DNA from: Pseudomonas putida
Lineage (GTDB): Bacteria > Pseudomonadota > Gammaproteobacteria > Pseudomonadales > Pseudomonadaceae
DNA length: 64,000 nucleotides
Reading direction: 5' to 3'
Assembly (NCBI RefSeq): GCF_001636055.1
Contig: NZ_CP011789.1
Span: 2,108,001 to 2,172,000, forward strand
Made by a program: the position numbers and the translations under genes. The notes beneath the pieces are model-generated. The model was not told the origin of the DNA, made no database searches, and saw only the letters and a list, made by a program, of their open reading frames with translations. Every line of letters starts with the position of its first letter. Position 1 is the stretch's first letter. This document shows, one piece after another, positions 54,324 to 62,403 of the stretch.

Positions 54324-54452
54324 ATGAACAAGCGCATGTACAACTGGCTCCACGACCTTGCCGTCGCCCTTGGCCTGGTACCGCCGCCATTGCAACCGGT
54401 ACCGATCCCCACCGACGAAGAACAGCGCAAGCGCCAGCCGCGTCGGCGCTGA
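54324..54452 (+). CDS. Small conserved PA1414-like protein
   Basis: ATG 54324, behind the strong site AAGGGGG, encodes 42 residues: a hydrophobic helix start (MNKRMYNWLHDLAVALGLV), a proline-rich middle (PPPLQPVPIP) and a basic end (RKRQPRRR). This is the plan of the PA1414 family of Pseudomonas, known for strong low-oxygen expression and, in P. aeruginosa, for giving rise to the sRNA SicX from its transcript. The upstream Anr-type box and the downstream terminator agree. The peptide's own function is unknown. The gene lies close to the gbu genes, as I recall for PA1414. Confidence 0.75.
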   Translation: MNKRMYNWLHDLAVALGLVPPPLQPVPIPTDEEQRKRQPRRR

Positions 54453-54462
54453 TTAGCGCAGG

Positions 54463-54510
54463 AAAAAGGCCGCTGCATCCTTGGGGGGGGCGGCGGCCTT
54501 TTGCGTTTTT
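54463..54510 (+). terminator. Rho-independent terminator after the PA1414-like gene
   Basis: AAAAGGCCG (54464-54472) pairs with CGGCCTTTT (54494-54502), followed by GCGTTTTT. It would end a transcript of about 250 bases starting near 54250. Confidence 0.85.
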
Positions 54511-54549
54511 GCAAGGGGGATCTGTGGTGTGGCTTTCGCAGTGCATGGC

Positions 54550-54640
54550 ACCGGCTTCGCCGGTGATCGCGGGACCAGCCCGCTCCCACAGGGATTGGGC
54601 TGACCTTTAGATTTTGAACAAGACAGCTGCTTCCACAGGG
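54550..54640. repeat. REP-like element with dispersed repeat, copy 5
   Basis: ACCGGCTTCGCCGGT and CGGGACCAGCCCGCTCCCACAG (REP variant) run into GGGATTGGGCTGACCTTTAG and then ATTTTGAACAAGACAGCTG. The second part is the same unit as at 1065, 16972, 51941 and 51982. Confidence 0.75.
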
Positions 54641-54678
54641 TAGGGGCGGGCTGGTCCGGAGATTTTCTGCCCTGGAGA

Positions 54679-56058
54679 TCAGGCCAGGTTCACCGCCGCC
54701 GTCGGTTTACGCGACATCAGGCTGACCACGACAAAGCTCACCAGGCCCACCGCCAGGCTGTAGTAGATCGGCGAGTTGGCATCCAGGCCGTCCTTGAACA
54801 TGAAGAACAGCGCGGTGGCAAAGCCCAGCGACATGCTGGCGATTGCGCCTGGAGTGGTGGCGCGTTTCCAGAAGATCGCCCCGATCAGCGGGATCAGCAT
54901 GCCACCGACCAGCAGGTTGTAGGCCAGGGTGAGGGCACTGATCACATCGTTCACCGCCAGGGCGATCACCAGCACGGCCACGCCAGTGAGCAGGGTGAAC
55001 AGGCGGTTCACGCCCAGGCTCGAGCGCTTGCCACCACGCAGCTTGGGCAGCAGGTCTTCGGTCAGGGTGGTGGACGCCGCCAGCAGGCCGGCGCTTGCGG
55101 TCGACATCATCGCCGCCAGTGCCGCCGCCATCAGCAGGCCACGGATGCCGTCGGGCAGGGTGGTCTTGATCATTTCGGCGAAGGCGTTGTTCGGGTTGGC
55201 CAGGTCTGGCATCAGCACGTGGGCGGCCATGCCGATCAGCGCGCAGGCCAGGCCGTAGATCACGCAGTACACGCCTGCGGCGGTGCCGGCGCGCTGGCAG
55301 ACTTTCTCGTCACGTGCGGTGAACACACGCTGCCAGATGTCCTGGCCGATCAGGATGCCGAAGAAGTAGATCAGGAAGTAGGTGATGATGGTGTCCCAGC
55401 CGATGGTGGTGAGCTGGAAGCTCGCCGCCGGCAGCTTGGCCACCAGTGCATCCCAGCCACCGGCCTTGTACAGGCACACCGGCAGGAGGATGAACATCAG
55501 GCCCACGGTCTTGATGACGAACTGCACGATGTCGGTGAGGGTCAGCGACCACATGCCGCCGATGGTCGAGTAGACCACCACCACGCCACCGCCGAACAGC
55601 AAGGCCATCCAGAACGGCACATCGAGCAGCACTTGCAGCACGGTGCCCATGGCCAGCGTGGAGACCACGCCGATCATCAGCGCGTAGGCCAGCATGATCA
55701 CTGCACTGGCCTGGCGCGCCATCGGGTTGTAGCGGCGCTCCAGGACCTGGGTCACGGTGAAGATGCGCAGGCGCAGCAGCGGTTTGGCGAGGAACAGGTT
55801 CAGGGCGATGATGCCCAGGCCCAGGGCCGCGCACAGCCAGAAACCGGAAATGCCGTGGACATAGCCCAGGCGCACGGTGCCGACGGTGGATGCACCGCCG
55901 AGCACGGTGGTGGCCATGGTGCCCATGTAGAGGGTCGGGCCGAGATTGCGTCCGGCGACCAGGTAGTCTTCGTGGGTCTTCGCACGCCGCATGCCGTACC
56001 AGCCAAGCCCGAGCATGCCAGCGGCGTAGATCAGTACAACAATGATGTCCAAGGCCAT
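54679..56058 (-). CDS. Sodium:solute symporter family transporter
   Basis: The 459-residue protein has about thirteen hydrophobic segments and the SSS-family signatures YLVAGRNLGPTLYMGTMAT near 32-50, GGASTVGTVRLGY near 54-66, and AALAAMMSTASAGLLAASTT near 310-330, where Na+ is bound. It lies 141 bases downstream of gbuA on the same strand. I recall the same pairing in P. aeruginosa. A role in uptake of 4-guanidinobutyrate or a related guanidino acid is therefore likely but not proven. Confidence 0.9.
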   Translation of the reverse strand: MALDIIVVLIYAAGMLGLGWYGMRRAKTHEDYLVAGRNLGPTLYMGTMATTVLGGASTVGTVRLGYVHGISGFWLCAALGLGIIALNLFLAKPLLRLRIFTVTQVLERRYNPMARQASAVIMLAYALMIGVVSTLAMGTVLQVLLDVPFWMALLFGGGVVVVYSTIGGMWSLTLTDIVQFVIKTVGLMFILLPVCLYKAGGWDALVAKLPAASFQLTTIGWDTIITYFLIYFFGILIGQDIWQRVFTARDEKVCQRAGTAAGVYCVIYGLACALIGMAAHVLMPDLANPNNAFAEMIKTTLPDGIRGLLMAAALAAMMSTASAGLLAASTTLTEDLLPKLRGGKRSSLGVNRLFTLLTGVAVLVIALAVNDVISALTLAYNLLVGGMLIPLIGAIFWKRATTPGAIASMSLGFATALFFMFKDGLDANSPIYYSLAVGLVSFVVVSLMSRKPTAAVNLA

Positions 56059-56199
56059 GGGTGTCTCCGATTATCTTTATTATGCGAGATCGATCGCTCG
56101 GACGCTCTCACCGCGTCCGGCGCTCCTCATCGAGTGTTGGCGGGCCTCTATGGCCCTGTCCCACGGCTCCTGCCTGGGTATTGCAGGTGTTTCAGGTGA

Positions 56200-57150
56200 T
56201 CAGCGACGCACTACGCCGGGAAGCACGCAGAGCATTTCGAACAACAGGTTGGCGCCCAGCAGCGAGGTGTTGCCGGTGGTGTCGTACGGTGGCGAGACCT
56301 CGACCAGGTCGCAGCCGATCAGGTCCAGGCCGTGGCAACCGCGGATGATTTCCATCGCCTGGATGGTGGTCAGGCCGCCGATTTCCGGGGTGCCGGTGCC
56401 TGGCGCCCAGGCCGGGTCGATGCCGTCGATGTCGAACGACAGGTACACCGGGCCACCGCCGACCTTCTCGCGCACTTCGGCCATCAGCGGCTCCAGCGAT
56501 TTGTGCCAGCACTCTTCGGCTTGCACAACGCGGAAGCCCTGGCGGCGGCTCCAGTTGAAGTCATCGGCGGTATAGCCCTGGGCGCGCAGGCCGATCTGCA
56601 CCACGCGGTCGCAGTCCAGCAGGCCTTCCTCGACGGCGCGGCGGAAGGTGGTGCCGTGGGCGATCTTCTCGCCGAACATATGATCGTTGACGTCGGCGTG
56701 GGCGTCGATGTGCACCAGGCCGATCTTGCCGTGCTTTTTATGCAGGGCGCGCAGGATCGGCAGGGTGATGGTGTGGTCGCCACCCAGGGTCATGGGGATG
56801 ACGTTGTGTTCGAGGATCTCGTCGTAGGCTTCTTCGATGATGCGTACGGCGTCGAGCAGGTTGAAGGTGTTGATCGCCACGTCACCGATGTCGGCGACCG
56901 ACAGCGAGTCGAACGGGGCGGCGCCGGTCGCCATGTTGTACGGGCGGATCATCACCGATTCGGCGCGGATCTGCCGCGGGCCGAAGCGGGTACCGGAGCG
57001 CAGCGAGGTGCCGATGTCCAGCGGCACGCCGATGAAGGCGGCGTCCAGGCCTTCGGCGCTTTGCAGGTGGGGGAGGCGGAGCATGGTGGCGATGCCGCCG
57101 AAACGCGGCATTTCGTTGCCGCCCAGTGGTTGGTGGAGAATCTTGTCCAC
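56200..57150 (-). CDS. gbuA: Guanidinobutyrase (agmatinase/ureohydrolase family)
   Basis: The 316-residue enzyme hydrolyses 4-guanidinobutyrate to 4-aminobutyrate and urea in arginine/agmatine catabolism. Manganese-binding motifs of the ureohydrolases are present: GGDH at 123-126, DAHAD at 149-153 and FDID at 239-242. The sequence is, from memory, very close to P. aeruginosa GbuA (MPRFGGIATM near the start, MIRPYNMATGAAPFDSL at 67-83). The start is GTG 57150 behind GAGG. The open frame reaches 57252 but that part is not conserved. Divergent gbuR probably regulates it. Confidence 0.93.
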   Translation of the reverse strand: MDKILHQPLGGNEMPRFGGIATMLRLPHLQSAEGLDAAFIGVPLDIGTSLRSGTRFGPRQIRAESVMIRPYNMATGAAPFDSLSVADIGDVAINTFNLLDAVRIIEEAYDEILEHNVIPMTLGGDHTITLPILRALHKKHGKIGLVHIDAHADVNDHMFGEKIAHGTTFRRAVEEGLLDCDRVVQIGLRAQGYTADDFNWSRRQGFRVVQAEECWHKSLEPLMAEVREKVGGGPVYLSFDIDGIDPAWAPGTGTPEIGGLTTIQAMEIIRGCHGLDLIGCDLVEVSPPYDTTGNTSLLGANLLFEMLCVLPGVVRR

Positions 57151-57301
57151 GGTGGGCCTCATCAGTCGGTCGATTGTTCTGTTTGTTCGAACCTGTGTCG
57201 CGGCACGCTCGGCAAGCGCGAAGGCGCCGGCGACCAGGGACATTTCGGCCAAGTCTGCGCAAGGTAGTGCGCCGGAAGAATCGCTACCGACAAATACTTA
57301 C

Positions 57302-57317
57302 TTCAGGAATTTCTGAA
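57302..57317. promoter_or_regulatory. Near-perfect palindrome between gbuA and gbuR
   Basis: TTCAG-GAATTT-CTGAA (one mismatched pair in the centre) lies in the 227-base divergent gap, 60 bases before the gbuR start. It is LysR-like in size and symmetry and is a candidate GbuR site. Confidence 0.5.
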
Positions 57318-57377
57318 CTATCGCGACGAAGGCGCGGTAGACTCTGACGGATTTCCAGTCTGCGGAACCTGTGCGCC

Positions 57378-58271
57378 ATGGCCTCATCGCTGCCCGACCT
57401 GAAACTGCTGCGCATCTTCGTCAGCGTGGTGCGTCACCAAGGTTTCGCCAACGCCCAGCGTGACCTCAACCTTTCCACGTCGGCCATCAGCACCTACATG
57501 AGCCAGCTGGAAAGTGCCCTGGGCCTGGTGCTGTGCCACCGCGGCCGTGGTGGTTTCAGCCTGACCAGCAAGGGTGAGCTGTTCCACCAGGAGACCTTGC
57601 GCCTGCTGGGCGAGCTCGACGGTTTCGAGCAATACGCTGCGGCGCTCAAGGGTGAGCTACGCGGCACCCTCAACCTGGGGGTGATCGACTCCACCGTCGG
57701 CGATCGCGCGCTGCCCCTGGCCGAGGCGATCGGCGCCTACAGCCAGGAGCACCCGGCCGTGCATTTGCACCTGTCGGTTTCCAGCCCTTACGAGCTGCAG
57801 CTGGGTGTGCAGGACAACCGCCTGGACCTGGCCATCGGCGCCTTCTCTTCGCGCATGAGCGGCCTGGTGTACCAGCCGTTGTACCGCGAGCAGCACTGGC
57901 TGTACTGCAGCAGCCGCCACCCGCTGTTCAACGAGCGGCGCATTCCGGCGCAAGTCATCACCCAGCAGCGCATGGTCGGGCGCGGTTACTGGAGCCAGGC
58001 GGAGCTGGCTCGTCACGGCTTCAAGCACAGCGCCGCGACCGTGGAAAGCATGGAGGCGCAGTTGATCCTGATCCTGTCCGGTGCCTACATCGGTTACCTG
58101 CCTGAGCACTATGCCCAGGCCTGGGCCGACAAAGGTGATCTGCGAGTGTTATCGCCGTCTACCTTCGGCTACCAGGCGCCATTTTCGTTGATCATCCGGC
58201 GTGGGCGCAGCCGCGAACCGTTGATCCAGACCTTCCGCGACCTGCTCAAGTCGCAGTTGAATGTGGGCTGA
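57378..58271 (+). CDS. gbuR: LysR-family regulator of guanidinobutyrate use
   Basis: The 297-residue protein has a LysR winged helix at residues 7-65 (LKLLRIFVSVVRHQGFANAQ, LNLSTSAISTYMSQLE) and an effector domain with SGAYIGYLPEHYAQ near 235-248. It is divergent from gbuA with a palindrome between, the arrangement known for gbuR of P. aeruginosa, which activates gbuA in response to 4-guanidinobutyrate. The assignment rests on this neighbourhood. Confidence 0.85.
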   Translation: MASSLPDLKLLRIFVSVVRHQGFANAQRDLNLSTSAISTYMSQLESALGLVLCHRGRGGFSLTSKGELFHQETLRLLGELDGFEQYAAALKGELRGTLNLGVIDSTVGDRALPLAEAIGAYSQEHPAVHLHLSVSSPYELQLGVQDNRLDLAIGAFSSRMSGLVYQPLYREQHWLYCSSRHPLFNERRIPAQVITQQRMVGRGYWSQAELARHGFKHSAATVESMEAQLILILSGAYIGYLPEHYAQAWADKGDLRVLSPSTFGYQAPFSLIIRRGRSREPLIQTFRDLLKSQLNVG

Positions 58272-58411
58272 TTGGCGTTGGCGAAAATACATTCCATCAG
58301 GTCGGAAACTTTTCTTACAGATGCTGATCACGCACGTGAAAAAGCTCTGCTAAACCTTTACTTGCTTTGATGAAATTACCCCCTCATCTACACAAGCAAG
58401 GACCGCCCGAG

Positions 58412-59977
58412 ATGCGCACGAATCTGCCCGTAACCGAGCATGAAAGAACGTTCTCCAGCGAGCAGCGGTTGATTTCCACCACCGACCTGAACAGCCGGAT
58501 CACCTACTGCAACGATGCGTTCGTGGCAATCAGCGGATTCACCTACGACGAGTTGGTGGGGCAGCCGCACAACCTGGTGCGCCATCCCGACATGCCGCCG
58601 TCGGTGTTCGGCCATATGTGGGAAACCATCAAGCAGGGCAAGCCGTGGATGGGGGTGGTGAAGAACCGCGCCAAGAACGGCGATTTCTACTGGGTCAGCG
58701 CCTATGTCACGGCGGTCTACGAGAACGGCCGCATCAGTGGCTACGAATCGGTGCGTTCGGTGCCGACCCGCGAACAGATTCGTCGTGCCGAAGCGTTATA
58801 CGCACGCCTGCGGGCCGAACGCTCGCCAGTGCCCTGGGCGGCGCGGCTGGCGCATGGCCTGGGGACTGGCTGGCCACTGGTGGGTGCCGGGCTGATTGCG
58901 GCGGCAGGCTACCTGTGGCTACCGCCCTATGCGGCGCTGGGCCTGCTGATGGTCAGCCTGTTCAGTGCCTGGTACCTGATCGAGCACCGGCAGAACCAGG
59001 CCATCCGCCGTACCCTGGCCGAGCATCCCAAGGCCTTCACCAGCCCGCTGGTTGCCCTGACCTACAGTGACAACCCCGGTCTGCGCGGCCAGCTCGACCT
59101 GGCGATCATCAGCGAAGAGGCACGTCTGCAGACTGCGCTCACGCGGCTGGTGGACGCTGGCGTTGGGGTCAAGTCACGGGCCGCACAGTCAGCGGAACTG
59201 TCTGATGCCCAGGCGCAGATGCTCGACCGACAGCGCAGCGAAACCGACCAGTCGGCCACCGCCATCGCGCAGATGGCGGCGACCATCCAGCAGGTGACCC
59301 ATAACGTGCAGAGCACCGCCCATGCGGCCGGCGATGCCGACCAGCTCGCGCAGCAGGGCAGTGACCTGGCCCAGCAGAGCCTGCGGGCCATGGGCAGCAT
59401 GAGCGAGGCGGTGAACGACATCGGCCAGGCGGTCAATGCCCTGGCCGAGCAGACCCAGTCGATCGGTAGTGTGGTGGATGTGATCACCTCGATCGCCGAG
59501 CAGACCAACCTGCTGGCGCTCAATGCCGCTATCGAAGCGGCGCGTGCCGGGGAGCAGGGCAGGGGCTTTGCGGTAGTGGCCGACGAGGTGCGCTCGCTGG
59601 CCCAGCGCACCCGCACCTCCACCGAGGAAATCCACCAGATCATCGCCTCGCTGCGGGCCGGTGCCGAGCGTGCGGTGAGCAGCGCCAGCCGCGGCGAGCA
59701 GATTTCCCGCGACAGCGTGCACAGCGTCGAGGCGGTACAGTCGGCGCTGACAGGCATCGTCCAGGCGGTGAGCCGCATTACCGGTATGAGCCAGCAGATG
59801 GCGACTGCGTCCGAGCAGCAGAGCCATGTGGCGGAGGATATCAACCAGCAGATCGTGCGCATTGCCCACCTGTGCGACGAAAGCGCTGGGCAGGCGAAGC
59901 AGGGCGCCGAGATCAGCCAGGACCTGGAGCGGATGGCGGAGTACCTGCATAGCCTGGCGGAGCGGTTCAATCGTTAG
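58412..59977 (+). CDS. aer: Aer-type PAS methyl-accepting chemotaxis (energy taxis) receptor
   Basis: The 521-residue protein equals known Pseudomonas Aer in length. An N-terminal cytoplasmic PAS domain (about 10-120) contains [23 protein letters not shown] and KNGDFYWV, typical of FAD-binding Aer PAS domains. Two hydrophobic segments at about 150-195 form a membrane hairpin without a periplasmic domain. The signalling domain's tip reads [19 protein letters not shown] near 372. Such receptors sense redox or energy state and steer motility. P. putida has several Aer paralogues, so the exact copy is open. I chose ATG 58412 behind AAGGA; the longer frame is unsupported. Confidence 0.92.
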   Translation: MRTNLPVTEHERTFSSEQRLISTTDLNSRITYCNDAFVAISGFTYDELVGQPHNLVRHPDMPPSVFGHMWETIKQGKPWMGVVKNRAKNGDFYWVSAYVTAVYENGRISGYESVRSVPTREQIRRAEALYARLRAERSPVPWAARLAHGLGTGWPLVGAGLIAAAGYLWLPPYAALGLLMVSLFSAWYLIEHRQNQAIRRTLAEHPKAFTSPLVALTYSDNPGLRGQLDLAIISEEARLQTALTRLVDAGVGVKSRAAQSAELSDAQAQMLDRQRSETDQSATAIAQMAATIQQVTHNVQSTAHAAGDADQLAQQGSDLAQQSLRAMGSMSEAVNDIGQAVNALAEQTQSIGSVVDVITSIAEQTNLLALNAAIEAARAGEQGRGFAVVADEVRSLAQRTRTSTEEIHQIIASLRAGAERAVSSASRGEQISRDSVHSVEAVQSALTGIVQAVSRITGMSQQMATASEQQSHVAEDINQQIVRIAHLCDESAGQAKQGAEISQDLERMAEYLHSLAERFNR

Positions 59978-60068
59978 AGGGGATGGCGACGCCGACAAAC
60001 CTGCTCCTGCCAGGTACTGCGATCTGCTGTAGCAGCCCCTGCATCCTGTGTAGCTGCACAGATCCTGG

Positions 60069-60190
60069 GGCCGCTGCTCGGCCCATCGCGGGACGAGCCC
60101 GCTCCCACAGGACAGCGCCGCATTCGAGGCGCGTGGTGCTGTCCTGTGGGAGCGGCGGTTCGGCGTCCTGACTTGTCCCGCGAATGGCCC
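60069..60190. repeat. REPIN-like pair of REP elements
   Basis: GCGGGACGAGCCCGCTCCCA (about 60088) and GTGGGAGCGGCGGTTCGGCG (about 60146) face each other around a GGACAGC...GCTGTCC inner stem. Confidence 0.75.
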
Positions 60191-60261
60191 GCAAGGCGGG
60201 CCCCGATTTCCGGCATATAGCCCCGGCATATGGCAAAATCCCTCCGCCAACGGAGACCCCC

Positions 60262-60861
60262 ATGCCCAGACCCCGCTGCGAGCGCTGCCAGCGCCCGCTC
60301 GCCCATTGCCTCTGCCCACTGATCCCATCAATAGACAGCCGCACCCGTGTGGTCCTGCTGCAGCACCCCAGTGAAACCAGCCACGCCCTGAACACCGCCC
60401 GCCTGGCGGCGTTGGGGCTGCGCAATGCCGAGCTGTCGATTGGCGAAGTCTTCGAGGATCTGCCCGCACTGCTGGCCACTCCCGGCTATCGTCCGGTGCT
60501 GCTGTTCCCGGGCGAGCAGGCCGAGGTGGTGTCGGCCTATGGCGAAGGCGATGCGTTGCCGTTGCTGCTGATCGTCCCAGACGGGACCTGGCGCAAGGCA
60601 CGCAAGTTGCTGTACCTCAACCCGCTGCTGGAGGGGTTGCCGCGGGTGACGCTCGGCCAGGTCCAGCCCTCGCGCTACCGACTGCGCAAGGCGCCGGAGG
60701 CAGGTGCGGTGTCGACCATCGAAGCGGTGGTGCAGGCGCTGAATGTGTTGGAGCAGCCCGCGAATTTCGATGAATTGCTCAGGCCGTTCGAGGCATTGAT
60801 CGAGGGGCAGATCAGCGCCATGGGGGCTGAGACCTTTGCTCGGAATCATGGGGAAGGATGA
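60262..60861 (+). CDS. tapT: tRNA-uridine aminocarboxypropyltransferase (DTW-domain protein)
   Basis: The 199-residue protein begins with a zinc-type cysteine cluster (CERCQRPLAHCLC) and has the DTW-family core: LLQHPSETSHALNTARL near 36-52, LLFPGE near 88-93, the PDGTWRKARKL block with the D-x-T-W motif near 110-120, and PSRYRLRKAPEAGAVSTIEA near 140-158. These enzymes transfer the aminocarboxypropyl group of SAM to uridine 47 of tRNA (acp3U), the activity shown for E. coli TapT (YfiP). The start ATG 60262 follows CGGAGACCCCC. It is isolated between REPs. Confidence 0.92.
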   Translation: MPRPRCERCQRPLAHCLCPLIPSIDSRTRVVLLQHPSETSHALNTARLAALGLRNAELSIGEVFEDLPALLATPGYRPVLLFPGEQAEVVSAYGEGDALPLLLIVPDGTWRKARKLLYLNPLLEGLPRVTLGQVQPSRYRLRKAPEAGAVSTIEAVVQALNVLEQPANFDELLRPFEALIEGQISAMGAETFARNHGEG

Positions 60862-60872
60862 CAGGTTGGTGT

Positions 60873-60974
60873 TGGCCTTTTCGCGGGCAAGCCCGCTCCC
60901 ACAAATTGGACTGCCCCATAACATTCTGAATGCTGTGGGGCCCCTGTGGGAGCGGGCTTGCCCGCGAAAAGGCC
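60873..60974. repeat. REPIN (inverted REP pair)
   Basis: GGCCTTTTCGCGGGCAAGCC (60875-60894) and its complement (to 60974) flank a CCCCATAACATT...TGTGGGG spacer between two convergent genes. Confidence 0.85.
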
Positions 60975-60993
60975 ACCACCAATCCCAAGACTT

Positions 60994-62349
60994 TCACCGC
61001 TCACGCATCGCCTCGGTCCGGGCCTTCATCACCGGCTTGAGCAGGTAATCCAGTACGCTCTTCTGCCCGGTGATGATGTCCACTGTCGCGGTCATCCCCG
61101 GGATGATCAGCAGCGGCTTGTTGTCCCCGCCCAAATGGTTTTTCTCGGTGCGCACCTGGATCAGGTAGAACGCATTGCCCTTGTCGTCGGTGACGGTGTC
61201 GGCGCTGATCAGCTCAAGCGTGGCCTTGAGCCCGCCATAGATGGTGTAGTCGTAGGCACTGAACTTGACCATCGCCACCTGCCCCGGATGCAGAAACGCC
61301 ACGTCCTGCGGGCGCACCTTGGCTTCGATCAGCAGGTTGTCCTCGATTGGGACGATCTCCACCAGGTCGCTGCCGGGCTGGACCACGCCGCCGATGGTGT
61401 TGACCTTGAGCAGCTTGACGATGCCCCGTACCGGCGACACCACGGTGGTGCGGTTGACCCGGTCGTCGATGGCGATGCTGGTGGCGGTGATCTTCGACAG
61501 TTCCGTGCGCTTGTCGTTGAGCTCCTTGGCGGCGTCCGAGCGAAAACTTGCATCGGACTCCTGGATCTTGCTGCGAATCTCGGCGATGGCCGCTTCGGCG
61601 CGAGGGATGGCCAGATTGGTCGCGTTCAGTTGGCCGCGGGCTTCGACGCTGCGCTGCTTGAGGCGCAGGATCTCCACCGGCGAAATGGCGCCCTTGCTCA
61701 CCAAGGGCGACGACATGTCCAGCTCCTGTTGCAGCAGGCCAACGGCCGAGCGGTACTGTTCGACCTTGGAGCGGAATTCGGCGAGTTCCTGGGTCTTCTG
61801 CCGCAGTTGTTCGTTGAGTGTCTGCTTCTCGCTGGCGAGCCGGCGCTGGCGTGATTGATAGAGGGCGATTTCGTCTTCGGCCACCTGCGGTGCCTTGGCG
61901 CGGACTTCGTCCGACAGCGCGAAGGGGCGCCCTTCTGCCTCGGCCGACAGGCGCTCGACCTGTGCGGTCAGGGCATAACGGTCGGCTTCGCTCTCGCCCT
62001 TGTTCGACTTGAAACGGGTATCGTCCAGGCGCAGCAGGGTGGCCCCCTTGTCGACCATCTGCCCTTCGCGCACGAAGATCTCGGTGACGATGCCGCCTTC
62101 GAGGTTCTGGATCACCTGCACCTTGCTCGAGGGGATGGCCTTGCCTTCGCCGACCGTGACCTCGTCGAGCACGGCGAACTTTGCCCAGACCAGGGCCACC
62201 AGCAACAGCGCTGCTGCCAGCCACACCGTGATGCGCGACAGGCGCGGCGAGTCCTGCAGGGTGGCACCTGCCAGCTCCGGCATGTAGTCGCGCTCGGCAT
62301 GCTTGTCGGCGCCGGAGAGTTGGCTGCGCACACTATGGCTGAGGGGCAT
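60994..62349 (-). CDS. lapC: Type I secretion membrane-fusion protein (HlyD family, LapC-like)
   Basis: The 451-residue protein has a short cytoplasmic N-terminus and one membrane helix at about 40-60 (ITVWLAAALLLVALVWAKFA). A split lipoyl/beta-barrel domain starts GEGKAIPSSKVQVIQNLEGG, long coiled-coil arms span about 110-300, and the HlyD signature region near the end holds VSPVRGIVKLLKVNTIGG and FLHPGQVAMVKFSAYDYT. It bridges the inner-membrane ABC protein and a TolC-like channel. It closely resembles LapC, which helps export the giant adhesin LapA. It lies just downstream of the lapB-like gene. No adhesin gene or TolC partner is in the window. Confidence 0.88.
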   Translation of the reverse strand: MPLSHSVRSQLSGADKHAERDYMPELAGATLQDSPRLSRITVWLAAALLLVALVWAKFAVLDEVTVGEGKAIPSSKVQVIQNLEGGIVTEIFVREGQMVDKGATLLRLDDTRFKSNKGESEADRYALTAQVERLSAEAEGRPFALSDEVRAKAPQVAEDEIALYQSRQRRLASEKQTLNEQLRQKTQELAEFRSKVEQYRSAVGLLQQELDMSSPLVSKGAISPVEILRLKQRSVEARGQLNATNLAIPRAEAAIAEIRSKIQESDASFRSDAAKELNDKRTELSKITATSIAIDDRVNRTTVVSPVRGIVKLLKVNTIGGVVQPGSDLVEIVPIEDNLLIEAKVRPQDVAFLHPGQVAMVKFSAYDYTIYGGLKATLELISADTVTDDKGNAFYLIQVRTEKNHLGGDNKPLLIIPGMTATVDIITGQKSVLDYLLKPVMKARTEAMRER

Positions 62350-62403
62350 GTCTACCTCCTATGAAAACCACGGTGCCTGTGGCAGCGCCGTCCTTCACGT
62401 CGT

